Below, piece by piece: positions 46,725 to 57,204 of a DNA stretch of 64,000 nt; the stretch's first letter is position 1, and each line of letters opens with the position of its first letter. The position numbers and the translations under genes are program-made. The notes below the pieces were generated by a model. It was given only the letters and a program-made list of their open reading frames with translations. It was not told the DNA's origin and searched no databases. The DNA is from Actinomycetota bacterium (GTDB lineage Bacteria; Actinomycetota; Acidimicrobiia; Acidimicrobiales; JAMCPD01): NCBI GenBank assembly GCA_023379935.1, contig JAMCPD010000018.1:68567-132566 (forward strand). Reading direction: 5' to 3'.

Positions 46725-47627
46725 CTAATCACTAAGACCACATCCTGCGGGATAAAAACTAAGTAAGTTCACAGTTGATTTCATTGTGCTCCGGGATTGG
46801 CCGCCTACATTTGTCCTAGTAAGTTCTTGAGCGGTAATCTCAATCTGAACAGATTGGACACAGTCAAGCAAAGCTTTAGGAACTGAAGGCGGATTACCGG
46901 TTGCAACAGCAGGTGATCCAACATCAGCACCACTCGTCCACAGCGCCCCATTTGCCGCTGAAGTTGTGGTGGTGGTGGAAGATGTTACATCTGTGGGACA
47001 AGCATTAATACCTTTAAACACAGAGGAGGAATTTACGGTAGTTTGATATACACCGGGTGAACAAAGTATAACCCAAGGTGTATTTGCCGGATTTGCGATT
47101 ATCTGGAGATTATCAAGGGGGTAAACCGTTTTCCCTCCAAAAACCGGACATCCGTTTGTTGTATCGGTTGAACTTTGCTGTACTGCCGACAGTGTTACAG
47201 TATAAGTTTGAACTCCAAATACGACCGGACCATATCCAAAAGTTAAAGTTGCTTGATAGAGTGGGAATGTGCTGGAGGTATAGTTCGGTCCCAAATTTGT
47301 GGTAAAAACGATTGAAGTGGTAGGACTCGCTGATGAAAGGTTACTTGGTGAAAGGTCTTCACCTTGTGTAATACCGGGATAGTTGGAACATGAAATACCA
47401 CCTAAGATTTGTCCGGTTGAAAAAGTTAGATAGTCTTCAATCTGTTGAGAAACATTTTGGGCTATATTTTCCGCAGTCAGCCCGCGGGATACTGATGCTC
47501 CTTCGGAGTCAAACAAGGGAACGGTGACGATAGTCATAACCAGGACAACCAGAAAAATTGTTGAAGCTATCAACAGTTCAACAAGCGTAAACCCATTTTC
47601 ACCTGCTTGTAGATTCAAATATTTCAT
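46725..47627 (-). CDS. PilW-like minor pilin
   Basis: 300 residues. NGFTLVELLIASTIFLVVLVMTIVTVPLF is a class III prepilin signal with Glu5 and cleavage after Gly. The rest is a Ser/Thr-rich globular domain. It overlaps the preceding PilV-like gene by 4 bases. Counterpart in the first cluster is 20023-21990, without the LamG domain here. Confidence 0.82.
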   Translation of the reverse strand: MKYLNLQAGENGFTLVELLIASTIFLVVLVMTIVTVPLFDSEGASVSRGLTAENIAQNVSQQIEDYLTFSTGQILGGISCSNYPGITQGEDLSPSNLSSASPTTSIVFTTNLGPNYTSSTFPLYQATLTFGYGPVVFGVQTYTVTLSAVQQSSTDTTNGCPVFGGKTVYPLDNLQIIANPANTPWVILCSPGVYQTTVNSSSVFKGINACPTDVTSSTTTTTSAANGALWTSGADVGSPAVATGNPPSVPKALLDCVQSVQIEITAQELTRTNVGGQSRSTMKSTVNLLSFYPAGCGLSD

Positions 47628-48643
47628 GATAGTGTGAGTAGGTCTGGGGATATATATCCGCTGAATGCAATGTTTTGGGGAGAACCTATCGCGTTGTCAT
47701 CAAGTACAATAGCGGCACCGGGGGTCGTCGCCACGGTAGCATTGGAGGGCGGCGTAAACTGTACCCCAAAAATACACTGATTGGATGTAGAGGTGGTTGA
47801 TTGTGGAACAGTCAACACCGTGCCATCGCTGCAAGCTTGTATGCCGGTTGGATTTTCTGAAGACGGAACCGAAACAAGAGAAAAGTCGCTGGTACTCCCG
47901 CTAAAGGAAACTGAGGAAATTGCAACATATTCTGATGTTGTACCGGAACTTGGGGGTATAAAATATATGATAATCGGCACAACAGGGCTTTTGAAACCGG
48001 GAGAGGCATCATAGTAGGCACCCGATTGGCCAGGTCCAGGATTTTGACAGGACGAGTTGGTAGAAGGAGCCGGATTGGAATACCCGCTAAAACAGGGGGT
48101 ATTCACTGATGAACCTAAATATCCTTCAAACCAGGTAATCGTCGGAGATGGTTCACAGTCCACAAGCGCGCGTTGTGAGATTGTATCGGCTGGGCCGGGA
48201 TTATTCGGCCAAGAGGCAGTTACGGTTGCATCAAGACATGTAATGTTGGTCGTAGTGTTGGTTTGCCACCAAGTTTCCTGTACCAGCGTATATACTGTAC
48301 CGCCTGCTGTGGTTGTGGAGGTGGCTATGGCAGGCGAAGAAGAACTGTCCCCGGGCGGCAACGATGAGCCTGCACACTCATTAACTGTAACTATCAGAGC
48401 AATGGGTTGTGATTGAATGCAAGCTATCTGGCGTGATACAAGATTAGATCCGGCAACACGCAGTTTAGCTTCACTGGCAAGGCGCGCACCGGAGGTCAGC
48501 AAGAAGGATGCGGGAAGCAAGATAATAATAATCAAAGCGATTGCTACTATCACTTCCAATAAAGTAAAACCGTCAACCGAAGACCTGCCGGTTTTAAAAC
48601 TAAAAAACGGGTTGTTTCGCATTGTACTACTACTTTTCATCAA
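47624..48643 (-). CDS. PilV-like minor pilin
   Basis: 339 residues. SVDGFTLLEVIVAIALIIIILLPASFLLTSGARLA is the prepilin signal with Glu5, and LPASFLLTSGA parallels LIPASMALNAGTA of the 22048 protein. A Cys-containing Ser/Thr/Pro-rich domain follows, ending in a stretch (SEYVAISSVSFSG...FSLVSVP) resembling an Ig-like fold. It follows the large PilX-like gene with 3 bases between them and overlaps the PilW gene by 4. Confidence 0.82.
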   Translation of the reverse strand: MMKSSSTMRNNPFFSFKTGRSSVDGFTLLEVIVAIALIIIILLPASFLLTSGARLASEAKLRVAGSNLVSRQIACIQSQPIALIVTVNECAGSSLPPGDSSSSPAIATSTTTAGGTVYTLVQETWWQTNTTTNITCLDATVTASWPNNPGPADTISQRALVDCEPSPTITWFEGYLGSSVNTPCFSGYSNPAPSTNSSCQNPGPGQSGAYYDASPGFKSPVVPIIIYFIPPSSGTTSEYVAISSVSFSGSTSDFSLVSVPSSENPTGIQACSDGTVLTVPQSTTSTSNQCIFGVQFTPPSNATVATTPGAAIVLDDNAIGSPQNIAFSGYISPDLLTLS

Positions 48644-48646
48644 ATC

Positions 48647-51508
48647 TCACCATAAAGAACTGTTGCTGAGAGAACCTCCGCCGATATTCGTTACGGTAGA
48701 GGGATCAATTTGTGATGTGCTTTGTACCGTAATAATAGGAGGCGGAAATCCGTTGGGTAAGATACTGTTCAAGCGCGAATCATGATTATAACAAGGCGTA
48801 TATCCCTGGGAGGTCGAAATCACCCATTGATACCAAGAATAACCTACACCAAGACCAGTCACATCGTTATATCCCCACCATCCATTACCGCTGGTGGGGG
48901 CTGAGTTTTGGGTTCCGGCACAGGTATTTGTCGCTGAGGTGCCACTTGCCGAGGGTTTGCCTCCAGTGTTATTGCATCCACCGGGCCAAACAATGCCAAG
49001 GACATCAACACATATAAACGGTATCTCTAAATCGGTTGGCGTACCACACCCAGTCGTTGCTCCAAACAGTGCAAACAGCCAGTTGTCGTTTACATTGCAG
49101 TCCATATTCGGAGCAAAGTCTTCAACTACAGCACCGTTGGTATTGAAGGTTGCAAGCGGCGGATACGGAGCATCAATATGATCCCAGAAACTGGGGTCTG
49201 CCATCAAATTGTAAGTAGATCCCGCACCGCCCGCAAATGCAATTTGTTGTACGGTAAGTCCTCCTTTCAGAGTTAAAAGCACCCCGTCAACCGTAATGTA
49301 CTTGTGGGGATATCCTTCAAGGCTTGTTTCGTAGTTGGTCGGGCCGGAAAAAGACCATGTAGCAGTTACTGAAAGTTGCTGGTAACATAGCAAAAACCAC
49401 GAGGGCTGGCAGATTACGTTTAAGCTTGGCCATGCGTTAAAGCCTGGTTGATACGGCGGAGCACCACCAAGGTTATTTTGTGAATTTTCCACAGGATTAT
49501 ACGCTTTTACCATGTTGCCGGCTGCAATACCTATATAAACATTAGAATTTGCCGGTATGTTTGACGGGCTGGCATAATAGCCCGACAGACTGTTGCCTTG
49601 ACCTTGATCTTGGACATTACCGCCAGTGCAGTTGGACGTATCGGCCGAGCAGTAGTAGTTGGTATTGGTGCAACCAGTGTCGCCGGATATGCATACACTG
49701 CCTGTCAGATAAACATTGTTGCTTGCGACCATCGTAACAGAGTTTTGAAGGGTTCCTTGCACAAATAAATCACCGGAGGTTGCCGGGTCGTTTGTTTCCC
49801 AATACAGTCCTCCTGAGTTGCCGTTTCCATTATAAGCACTGTTGTTATAGCTTGAACTACCGCTTGCTAGATTTGGTGCCCCCGGTTCCCAGGTACCGGA
49901 AAAACCAGCTGAACAGCTGAGGTTTGACACTGAACAACCTACCGTATAGCTTGGCGGTCCGTAACCCGGCGGCGGTGGAGGTCCAAGAGCCTGGTAGCCG
50001 CTTCCTCCGGGTGCCACATAGATGATGCCGTTTGCGGGAAGCGAGGCATTTTGTCCAAGGCAGTTGGGGTTGGTATCTCCCGATGCGGTGCCGGCGGTTG
50101 AGTTTGGACTGGATACAGCCATTGTAGTTCCAGTGAATACAATGGAGGTCTGACCCGTATAATAGCAACCATCAGCTATGGCCGCCGATTCGAAGTTGGT
50201 TTCGTGAGGTAGCTCCTGGTAAGCCATAGCTTGGGCAGGATCCATACTTGACGGTAAAGTATAACCACAATTACTGGAATTCTGGTACCACAGATACCAG
50301 ACCGGGTTAGAAAGCTGAATCCAACCGGTTCCGCTACTGTTGTCCGGAGTCTTCACACTGTATGTATGTACCGACCCGGTAAAGTTAGGATTGCCGCAAT
50401 AATAGAAGGTATCATCTGATGACACTCCATGGCTTCCATTTACAAGCTCATTTTGAAAATAGGCTGGTGCGCAGACAACACCGTATGAAGTACCATTTAT
50501 ATTTACGGTTACAGGTGCGCTCGTCCAGTTTGTAACTCCCGAATTTCCCAGAGGGGGAGTGGAAAATATCGGTCCGTATGGTGTGCCGCTTTGGTTGTTC
50601 GTTCCGTTTGTGACATTCACGGGGTTTTGTTGTGAACCAAGCACCACGCACCCATGCTGATCTATCTGTCCGGCAGGCGACACTTGGTTGTAAGGTACAG
50701 AGTTAGATGGTATGATTTGGCTCTTTATGGAAGAGATAACAGCATTGGTATAGTCATTCCCGTTGTAGGTTAGAGCTGAAGTACTGCCAGTTATAGTAGA
50801 ATATAAGTTAGGATCCGCGGGATCCGTAATGTTGTGCTTGGTAAAGTACGGATATTCAAAGATCGAAAATGGTCCGAGCTGTTGTGCCAATGCTGTAGTA
50901 TTTGACTGAGAGTTTGTTCCGCATGTAGCGGTTGTTGTCGGAGGTGAACCTGTTGGAGCAGGAAACAAGAGTCCGGCACATCCTACAACAATCACAACTT
51001 CTTGGAGTGGGCTTTGTTGGTAAAGAACACGATAGGTATAGTACTCATTTGTAGAAGAAGGAATCTGTACCCATCTTGAAAATGCCGGATTGAAAGCGCT
51101 GGATCCCGAATTCTGGTTGCATACCTGCGTGCCTTGGGATGTAGTGTAGGTGTAGTTGTCACCCTCATTGCACTCCGCCGGATAATAAGGATTTGCCTGA
51201 ACTCGTGCCATATACTCAGAAAGCCCACTGCGGACAGCAGCCAAAGAGGCCTGTTGATTATCAAGTTCAATTGTGAGTGGTACACGATTTGAGGCAGAGC
51301 TGAAAACAACAAGAGGTATTAGTATGAGAACGGCCATAACGGAGATGGCAATAAGCATTGCCTGGCCTGTTTCGGGGTGATCAGTCCAACCTTCATTTTT
51401 ACCGGCTCCATTTTTACTGCTGGGATTTGTCGAGTATATTTCACTCTTAGCTGCATCGCCAATGCAGCGTTGCAGGTGGATACGCCTGAAAACCTCAATG
51501 TCGCTCAT
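48647..51508 (-). CDS. PilX-like large surface protein
   Basis: 953 residues. After a charged N-terminus, TGQAMLIAISVMAVLILIPLVVF (about residues 48-70) is the membrane or pilin-like helix, followed by NQQASLAAVRSGLSEYMARVQANPYY, the helix of PilX-type proteins. The 13915 protein has the same order (GQAM helix, then AAYVGVSDYMYHVERDPSY). The long middle is Asn/Gly/Ser-rich. The C-terminal 350 residues include VTMVASNNVYLTGSV, VYIGIAAGNMVKAYNPVE and the closing DSRLNS, matching the end of the giant protein, but without propeller-like repeats or Asp-rich loops. It is the first gene of the second operon. Confidence 0.8.
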   Translation of the reverse strand: MSDIEVFRRIHLQRCIGDAAKSEIYSTNPSSKNGAGKNEGWTDHPETGQAMLIAISVMAVLILIPLVVFSSASNRVPLTIELDNQQASLAAVRSGLSEYMARVQANPYYPAECNEGDNYTYTTSQGTQVCNQNSGSSAFNPAFSRWVQIPSSTNEYYTYRVLYQQSPLQEVVIVVGCAGLLFPAPTGSPPTTTATCGTNSQSNTTALAQQLGPFSIFEYPYFTKHNITDPADPNLYSTITGSTSALTYNGNDYTNAVISSIKSQIIPSNSVPYNQVSPAGQIDQHGCVVLGSQQNPVNVTNGTNNQSGTPYGPIFSTPPLGNSGVTNWTSAPVTVNINGTSYGVVCAPAYFQNELVNGSHGVSSDDTFYYCGNPNFTGSVHTYSVKTPDNSSGTGWIQLSNPVWYLWYQNSSNCGYTLPSSMDPAQAMAYQELPHETNFESAAIADGCYYTGQTSIVFTGTTMAVSSPNSTAGTASGDTNPNCLGQNASLPANGIIYVAPGGSGYQALGPPPPPGYGPPSYTVGCSVSNLSCSAGFSGTWEPGAPNLASGSSSYNNSAYNGNGNSGGLYWETNDPATSGDLFVQGTLQNSVTMVASNNVYLTGSVCISGDTGCTNTNYYCSADTSNCTGGNVQDQGQGNSLSGYYASPSNIPANSNVYIGIAAGNMVKAYNPVENSQNNLGGAPPYQPGFNAWPSLNVICQPSWFLLCYQQLSVTATWSFSGPTNYETSLEGYPHKYITVDGVLLTLKGGLTVQQIAFAGGAGSTYNLMADPSFWDHIDAPYPPLATFNTNGAVVEDFAPNMDCNVNDNWLFALFGATTGCGTPTDLEIPFICVDVLGIVWPGGCNNTGGKPSASGTSATNTCAGTQNSAPTSGNGWWGYNDVTGLGVGYSWYQWVISTSQGYTPCYNHDSRLNSILPNGFPPPIITVQSTSQIDPSTVTNIGGGSLSNSSLW

Positions 51509-51658
51509 AAATAAAATTATGCGCTGTTTGGAAGATCTTTCCTATAGTGATAATTACCTATAGGTATAACTACTTACAGTGACTATTTGTAGTATAAATA
51601 TAAGGAACAAGGAACACAGCAAAGCCTTGTCGAAATTGAAAGGCAATCAGGGACTATC

Positions 51659-52597
51659 TCAGCTGGCAATAGAGCCGGCCAATTCAGCCACCACGGGTGC
51701 AAATGCATCAATCGAATCGTCATGAATCACCCAATAGGTTAGTCCGTAATCGCAAGCGTGGGATTTGAGTGTATCCACTATTTCTTCCACACTGCCGCCA
51801 AGCGCTATGGGACTCTTTGTTGCCAACTCAACAGGAATACCAAAACCGTTTGCGAGTTGTTCCAAAAAGCCTTTTCCGTCAGGTCCTACCTTGACAAAAA
51901 ATGTCAAACATTGCAGTTCTAAGTCGTAAAACCGCTCCCCTGCCGCTTTTTCGACCCAAGAGACTTTTTGTCTGTAGCGCTCGGGCAGTATTTCCAAAGC
52001 CAGTTCTGGTCCTATGTGCCCCGCCGAAAGAGCGGGATTGATACCTACAATATCGGCTTGGCGCGCAGCCAGCCTAAGCACGCGGGGGCCTCCTCCTCCT
52101 ATGATAATCGGTGGGTGTGGTTTGGTATAAGGTCGGGGCAGTCCCTGGGCATTGTTCAGCTTATAGTAGGTGCCTTCAAAGGTAACGGTGGGGGTTGACC
52201 ATAAACTCTTCATTATGTGAACAGCCTCTTTTAGCCTCGCAATACGTACTGAAGGTGAATCATAATCAATGCCTGCTTGGTTATAATCACTCATCATCCA
52301 GCCCGCACCCAACCCACATTCAACTCTGCCTTCTGAAAAAAGGTCTAAGGTTGCCACCTCTTTGGCCAGCACAACGGGATGGCGATAGTCGTTATCGAAA
52401 ACTAATGAACCGACCCGAAGCACAGTTGTAGCTTCCGCCGCAACAGACAAAGCGGCAACCGGTGCCAACTGGTCATCTAAGTGATCGGGTACATACAGTG
52501 TCGAATAACCCAGTCCCTCAGCTTTTCTTGCCAGGCAACGCCAAGCCTTGGCATCGGCTGCCTTGCTTGCCTGAACAGCAAAACGAAACGGGTGCAT
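51659..52597 (-). CDS. LLM-class F420-dependent oxidoreductase
   Basis: 312 residues. The luciferase-like fold is shown by RFAVQASKA..AKAWRCLARKAEGLGYSTLYVPDHL, VFDNDYRHPVVLAKEVATLDLFSEGRVECGLGAGW, and HPPIIIGGGGPRVLRLAARQADIVGI. Sequence and length fit the actinobacterial F420-type group (TIGR03621-like). It probably uses coenzyme F420 for an unidentified redox step. It ends about 150 bases from the second pilin operon and is divergent from thiS. Confidence 0.88.
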   Translation of the reverse strand: MHPFRFAVQASKAADAKAWRCLARKAEGLGYSTLYVPDHLDDQLAPVAALSVAAEATTVLRVGSLVFDNDYRHPVVLAKEVATLDLFSEGRVECGLGAGWMMSDYNQAGIDYDSPSVRIARLKEAVHIMKSLWSTPTVTFEGTYYKLNNAQGLPRPYTKPHPPIIIGGGGPRVLRLAARQADIVGINPALSAGHIGPELALEILPERYRQKVSWVEKAAGERFYDLELQCLTFFVKVGPDGKGFLEQLANGFGIPVELATKSPIALGGSVEEIVDTLKSHACDYGLTYWVIHDDSIDAFAPVVAELAGSIAS

Positions 52598-52682
52598 CTT
52601 GAAAAAACCTCCTGGTCACATTGTGGGCTTGGCTCAATACATTTATCTACTTTATCTCATCTATTGGTTACTATACAACACA

Positions 52683-53721
<1,039 letters not shown>

Positions 53722-53724
53722 GCT

Positions 53725-54537
53725 ATGCGCCGGCGCGTAACTTCCATGCACCCGAGTATGCCTGTAGTGCTTTCAATAGCCGGTTCTGATCCAACCGCCG
53801 GTGCGGGTATCCAAGCTGACCTGAAGGTCTTTACATTGCTAAACACCTTGGGGACTACAGTGGTTAGCGCTGTCACCGCCCAAAACAGCACCTCTTTCGG
53901 TTCAATATATCCTTTGTCCAAGGAACAGGTTGAAACACAACTTCAAACCGTTTTGGATGAATTTAATCCTCTATATACAAAAACCGGGATGCTCGGGACA
54001 CCTGAGATCGGTGAACTTGTGGCAAAATATACAAAAAACTCTCTTATCGGAAAGCTCATAGTGGATCCGGTTTTAAAGTCATCATCGGGAACTTACCTGT
54101 TGGAAAAGTCGGCTCAATCAGGCAAGGCAACCGGTGGGGGACATATTGAGTTTTTGTATAAAAACCTTTATACAAAAACTCTCTTCCCTCTATCCTTTAT
54201 CGTTACACCCAACATACCGGAAGCCTCAATACTGGCGGGTATCGAGGTAAGAGATGTTGATACAATGGAGGAAGCGGCTCGGTCAATTCATAAAACGGGA
54301 GCTCGGATAGTAGTCATAACAGGCGGCCATTTAAAAGGTGACCAGGCGATTGATCTCGTTTTTGACGGCAGGCGAACAACGCTGCTTAAAGATGAACGCT
54401 TCCAAGAAAACCGGAACTTTCACGGTACGGGATGCGTATTTTCCGCTGCATTGACAGCCTGGTTGGCAAGGGGATATGAACTGTTAGACGCGCTTGGGAT
54501 GGCAAAAAAATATGTACATGAATATATTAGGCTCTAA
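53725..54537 (+). CDS. thiD: Hydroxymethylpyrimidine (phosphate) kinase
   Basis: 270 residues from ATG 53725; ATG 53746 is also possible. VLSIAGSDPTAGAGIQADLKVFTLL is the HMP binding segment, VVSAVTAQNS and GMLGTPEI are typical, and FHGTGCVFSAALTA carries the GTGC anion hole. It phosphorylates HMP to HMP-PP for thiamine synthesis. It starts 3 bases after thiG. No thiE is fused or adjacent. Confidence 0.95.
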   Translation: MRRRVTSMHPSMPVVLSIAGSDPTAGAGIQADLKVFTLLNTLGTTVVSAVTAQNSTSFGSIYPLSKEQVETQLQTVLDEFNPLYTKTGMLGTPEIGELVAKYTKNSLIGKLIVDPVLKSSSGTYLLEKSAQSGKATGGGHIEFLYKNLYTKTLFPLSFIVTPNIPEASILAGIEVRDVDTMEEAARSIHKTGARIVVITGGHLKGDQAIDLVFDGRRTTLLKDERFQENRNFHGTGCVFSAALTAWLARGYELLDALGMAKKYVHEYIRL

Positions 54538-54549
54538 GATAAGACTATT

Positions 54550-57201
54550 ATGTCCGCTAATCAATCCTTTGGCCGCGTTCTAAAACTTCTAAGTTCTGCG
54601 CGTCGCTTTCGTGTCAAGGCTTTAAATGCATTAAACGGACTTGGCACTCTTGGAGTTTCAACAGGGCTGAAAGCAGTCGCCTATAGCATAGAACGTGAAC
54701 AGATCCAGTGGCGTTACAGGAAGGTTGCCTTGCCGGAATACCTTGAACTGTTCAAGTGGAATGAGCCTTCCAGAACACCGGGACGTCTCTTGAGAGTGGA
54801 TACGAACCCGGCTCAAGTAGCCTATTTGAAGGTGAAAAATAGCTCAACGCGACCTTCAGGAACAGTTTCGGCTGCAGTTTTTCACTTCATGGATGCCGTG
54901 TTGGAAATACGCTTTTTCTCCCCTGAACTGTTTGTGGCAACATGGAAACCGGGAATTCCTTCGCCGCCGTATGGTTTGGACAACTCATTTCGCTGGCCAT
55001 CGGCGGAGATAGAAATACAAGACAGTAACGGTTGGTGGAGTTTGAGCACCGCTAAGCTCACGGTAAAGGTTTCCCCGCTTGGTGAAGTACAAATCTTAGA
55101 CGACAAGGGGGTTGTTGTAAGAAAAGAGCTTCCTCCAACCCGACGGGGGGATCACTGGACGACCGACAGCATCTGTCAACCCGACGATCACATATGCGGG
55201 CTGGGGGAACAGGCCTCGGGGCTTGACTTGAAAGGTGGAAAATATACACTTTTCAACAGGGATCCCGGAGGTGTATATGGGCCGGGCCAAGATCCTTTAT
55301 ACCTTGGAATACCAATGTATATGGTTTTTGGGAAAAACTATAACTACCTGATATTTCATGAGAATCCCTATCGCAGCCGATTTCACTTTCGCTACTCGAA
55401 AATACGGGCGAGCTTCAGTGCGGGAGAGTTGCGTACCTGGTTTTGTATTGGCAGTTCAGCAACGGATTTGATGAGTCGTTGGACAGATCTGACCGGCAAA
55501 CCGCCTTTACCGCCCCGCTGGGCGCTTGGATATCACTTTTCGAGATGGGGTTACAAAAACCAGGATGAACTGGTAGAAGTTGCAAAACAGTTTCATGACA
55601 GAAAAATACCGGTAGCTGCCATGCACTTGGATCTGGACTACATGGATAACTTCAAGCTGTTCACCTTCTCCCCCACTCAATTTCCAAATCCTTCCCAGAT
55701 GTGCAACAGTCTTGAAAAATTGGGCACAAAGATAGTAACAATTGTTGACTGTGGCGTAAAGTGCGACAACCAATATCCGCTATATATAGAAGGAATTAAA
55801 AACAACTACTTTTGTCTCTTGCCGAACCAACAAGTTGCAACCGGAGTTGTATGGCCGGGGCTCTGTGCTTTCCCCGACTTTTCCAACCCTGAGGTGAGAA
55901 AGTGGTGGCAAACTCATTACAAGATACTGCTTTTAGCCGGTGTGGCGGGAATATGGCATGACATGAACGAACCAACCACATTGGAGATTGCCGGGGATAG
56001 AACTTTGCCTGATGCAACTTCTCATTCACTTGAAGGACAAGGCGGAAATCATGCTCAGGTACATAACCTGTATGGACTTGTTCTAAACCAAACAGGATAT
56101 CAAGCTCTCAAAAACCATCGCCCGAACAGGCGCCCCTGGATACTGTCCAGAAGTGGGTGGGCGGGGGTACAACGATATGCTTGGGTATGGACAGGAGATA
56201 CCGATTCATCATGGGAAGCGTTGGCTCAGACAATACCGACCGTTTTGGGAATGGGGCTTTCGGCAATAGCATTCGCCGGATCCGATATTGGCGGATTTTC
56301 CGGTTCACCAAGCCCTGAGCTTTACACGCGCTGGCTCAGTATGGCTGTATTTATGGGTTTTTGCAGAACACATTCAATCATGGGGACAAAGCACAGAGAG
56401 CCCTGGCTGTTTGAAGAACCGTGGAGATCCGCAATAGTAAAGTTTATACGCCTTAGGGCATACTTACTGCCGTATCTGTATACCATTGCCGCATCTGCAT
56501 GCCAAACTGGTCTTCCTGTAAATCGCCCGTTGTTTTGGGACTGTCCGGCATGTGATGAACTTTGGGTAAGCGATTCATTTATGCTTGGAGACGAGTTGCT
56601 GGTTGCCCCAATCCTTCAACAAGGTGTAACAAGCCGTCTGGTAAGGCTTCCAACCGGATCATGGTATGTAATGTCAAATGATGTGCTGATCGACAACTTA
56701 GGTGCAACTCCTAAAGTAGTTGGCATCAATTTTGGAATTGAAGATGCCCCTGTGCTTGTACGAAGTGGCACTATCCTGCCTTGTGAACAAGTGGGAGCGC
56801 TTGGCGGATCACTTCACAACAACTCTCTCATCCTTCACATTTGGCCGGACCCAAAAACGGATAAGGCTAAAGGTGATCTCTACTCAGATGCCTTAGACGG
56901 TTACGGTCCGGCAAGGCTCGACAGCTTTACCTTAGAGCCCGGTTCTGACCGGGACACCAAAAAAGACACTCCTGAAAAAGGCATTCTTGGCGTGCGTTGT
57001 TGGAAGTTAACCAGAAAGACTAAATTCATCCCTTCGGCGGCAGGTAACACAAAAACCTCCGCTAAAAGTAGTTTTGCGTTTCCATGGTCGGATATAAAGG
57101 TGGTAATTCACGGCGAAAAAGCCAGTACACCTATTGTTGTTGATGATACGGAACTCACCTACCATCAAGTCAAACAGAGTGATATGGACTTTCAGCTATA
57201 A
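54550..57201 (+). CDS. GH31 alpha-glucosidase-family glycoside hydrolase
   Basis: 883 residues. GLGEQASGLDLKGGKYTLFNRD (family N-terminal domain), PPRWALGYHFSRWGY and MHLDLDYMDNFKLFT are GH31 features. IWHDMNEPT carries the nucleophile Asp of the WxDMNE motif, and RYAWVWTGDTDSSWEAL contains the acid/base Asp in TGD. The C-terminal beta domains follow. Exo-acting on alpha-linked glucose or related sugars. No signal peptide, so probably intracellular, perhaps on stored glucans. It lies 12 bases after thiD on the same strand, likely in the same transcript. The N-terminal 50 residues (AKALNALNGLG-like) are basic. Confidence 0.92.
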   Translation: MSANQSFGRVLKLLSSARRFRVKALNALNGLGTLGVSTGLKAVAYSIEREQIQWRYRKVALPEYLELFKWNEPSRTPGRLLRVDTNPAQVAYLKVKNSSTRPSGTVSAAVFHFMDAVLEIRFFSPELFVATWKPGIPSPPYGLDNSFRWPSAEIEIQDSNGWWSLSTAKLTVKVSPLGEVQILDDKGVVVRKELPPTRRGDHWTTDSICQPDDHICGLGEQASGLDLKGGKYTLFNRDPGGVYGPGQDPLYLGIPMYMVFGKNYNYLIFHENPYRSRFHFRYSKIRASFSAGELRTWFCIGSSATDLMSRWTDLTGKPPLPPRWALGYHFSRWGYKNQDELVEVAKQFHDRKIPVAAMHLDLDYMDNFKLFTFSPTQFPNPSQMCNSLEKLGTKIVTIVDCGVKCDNQYPLYIEGIKNNYFCLLPNQQVATGVVWPGLCAFPDFSNPEVRKWWQTHYKILLLAGVAGIWHDMNEPTTLEIAGDRTLPDATSHSLEGQGGNHAQVHNLYGLVLNQTGYQALKNHRPNRRPWILSRSGWAGVQRYAWVWTGDTDSSWEALAQTIPTVLGMGLSAIAFAGSDIGGFSGSPSPELYTRWLSMAVFMGFCRTHSIMGTKHREPWLFEEPWRSAIVKFIRLRAYLLPYLYTIAASACQTGLPVNRPLFWDCPACDELWVSDSFMLGDELLVAPILQQGVTSRLVRLPTGSWYVMSNDVLIDNLGATPKVVGINFGIEDAPVLVRSGTILPCEQVGALGGSLHNNSLILHIWPDPKTDKAKGDLYSDALDGYGPARLDSFTLEPGSDRDTKKDTPEKGILGVRCWKLTRKTKFIPSAAGNTKTSAKSSFAFPWSDIKVVIHGEKASTPIVVDDTELTYHQVKQSDMDFQL

Positions 57202-57204
57202 CCG

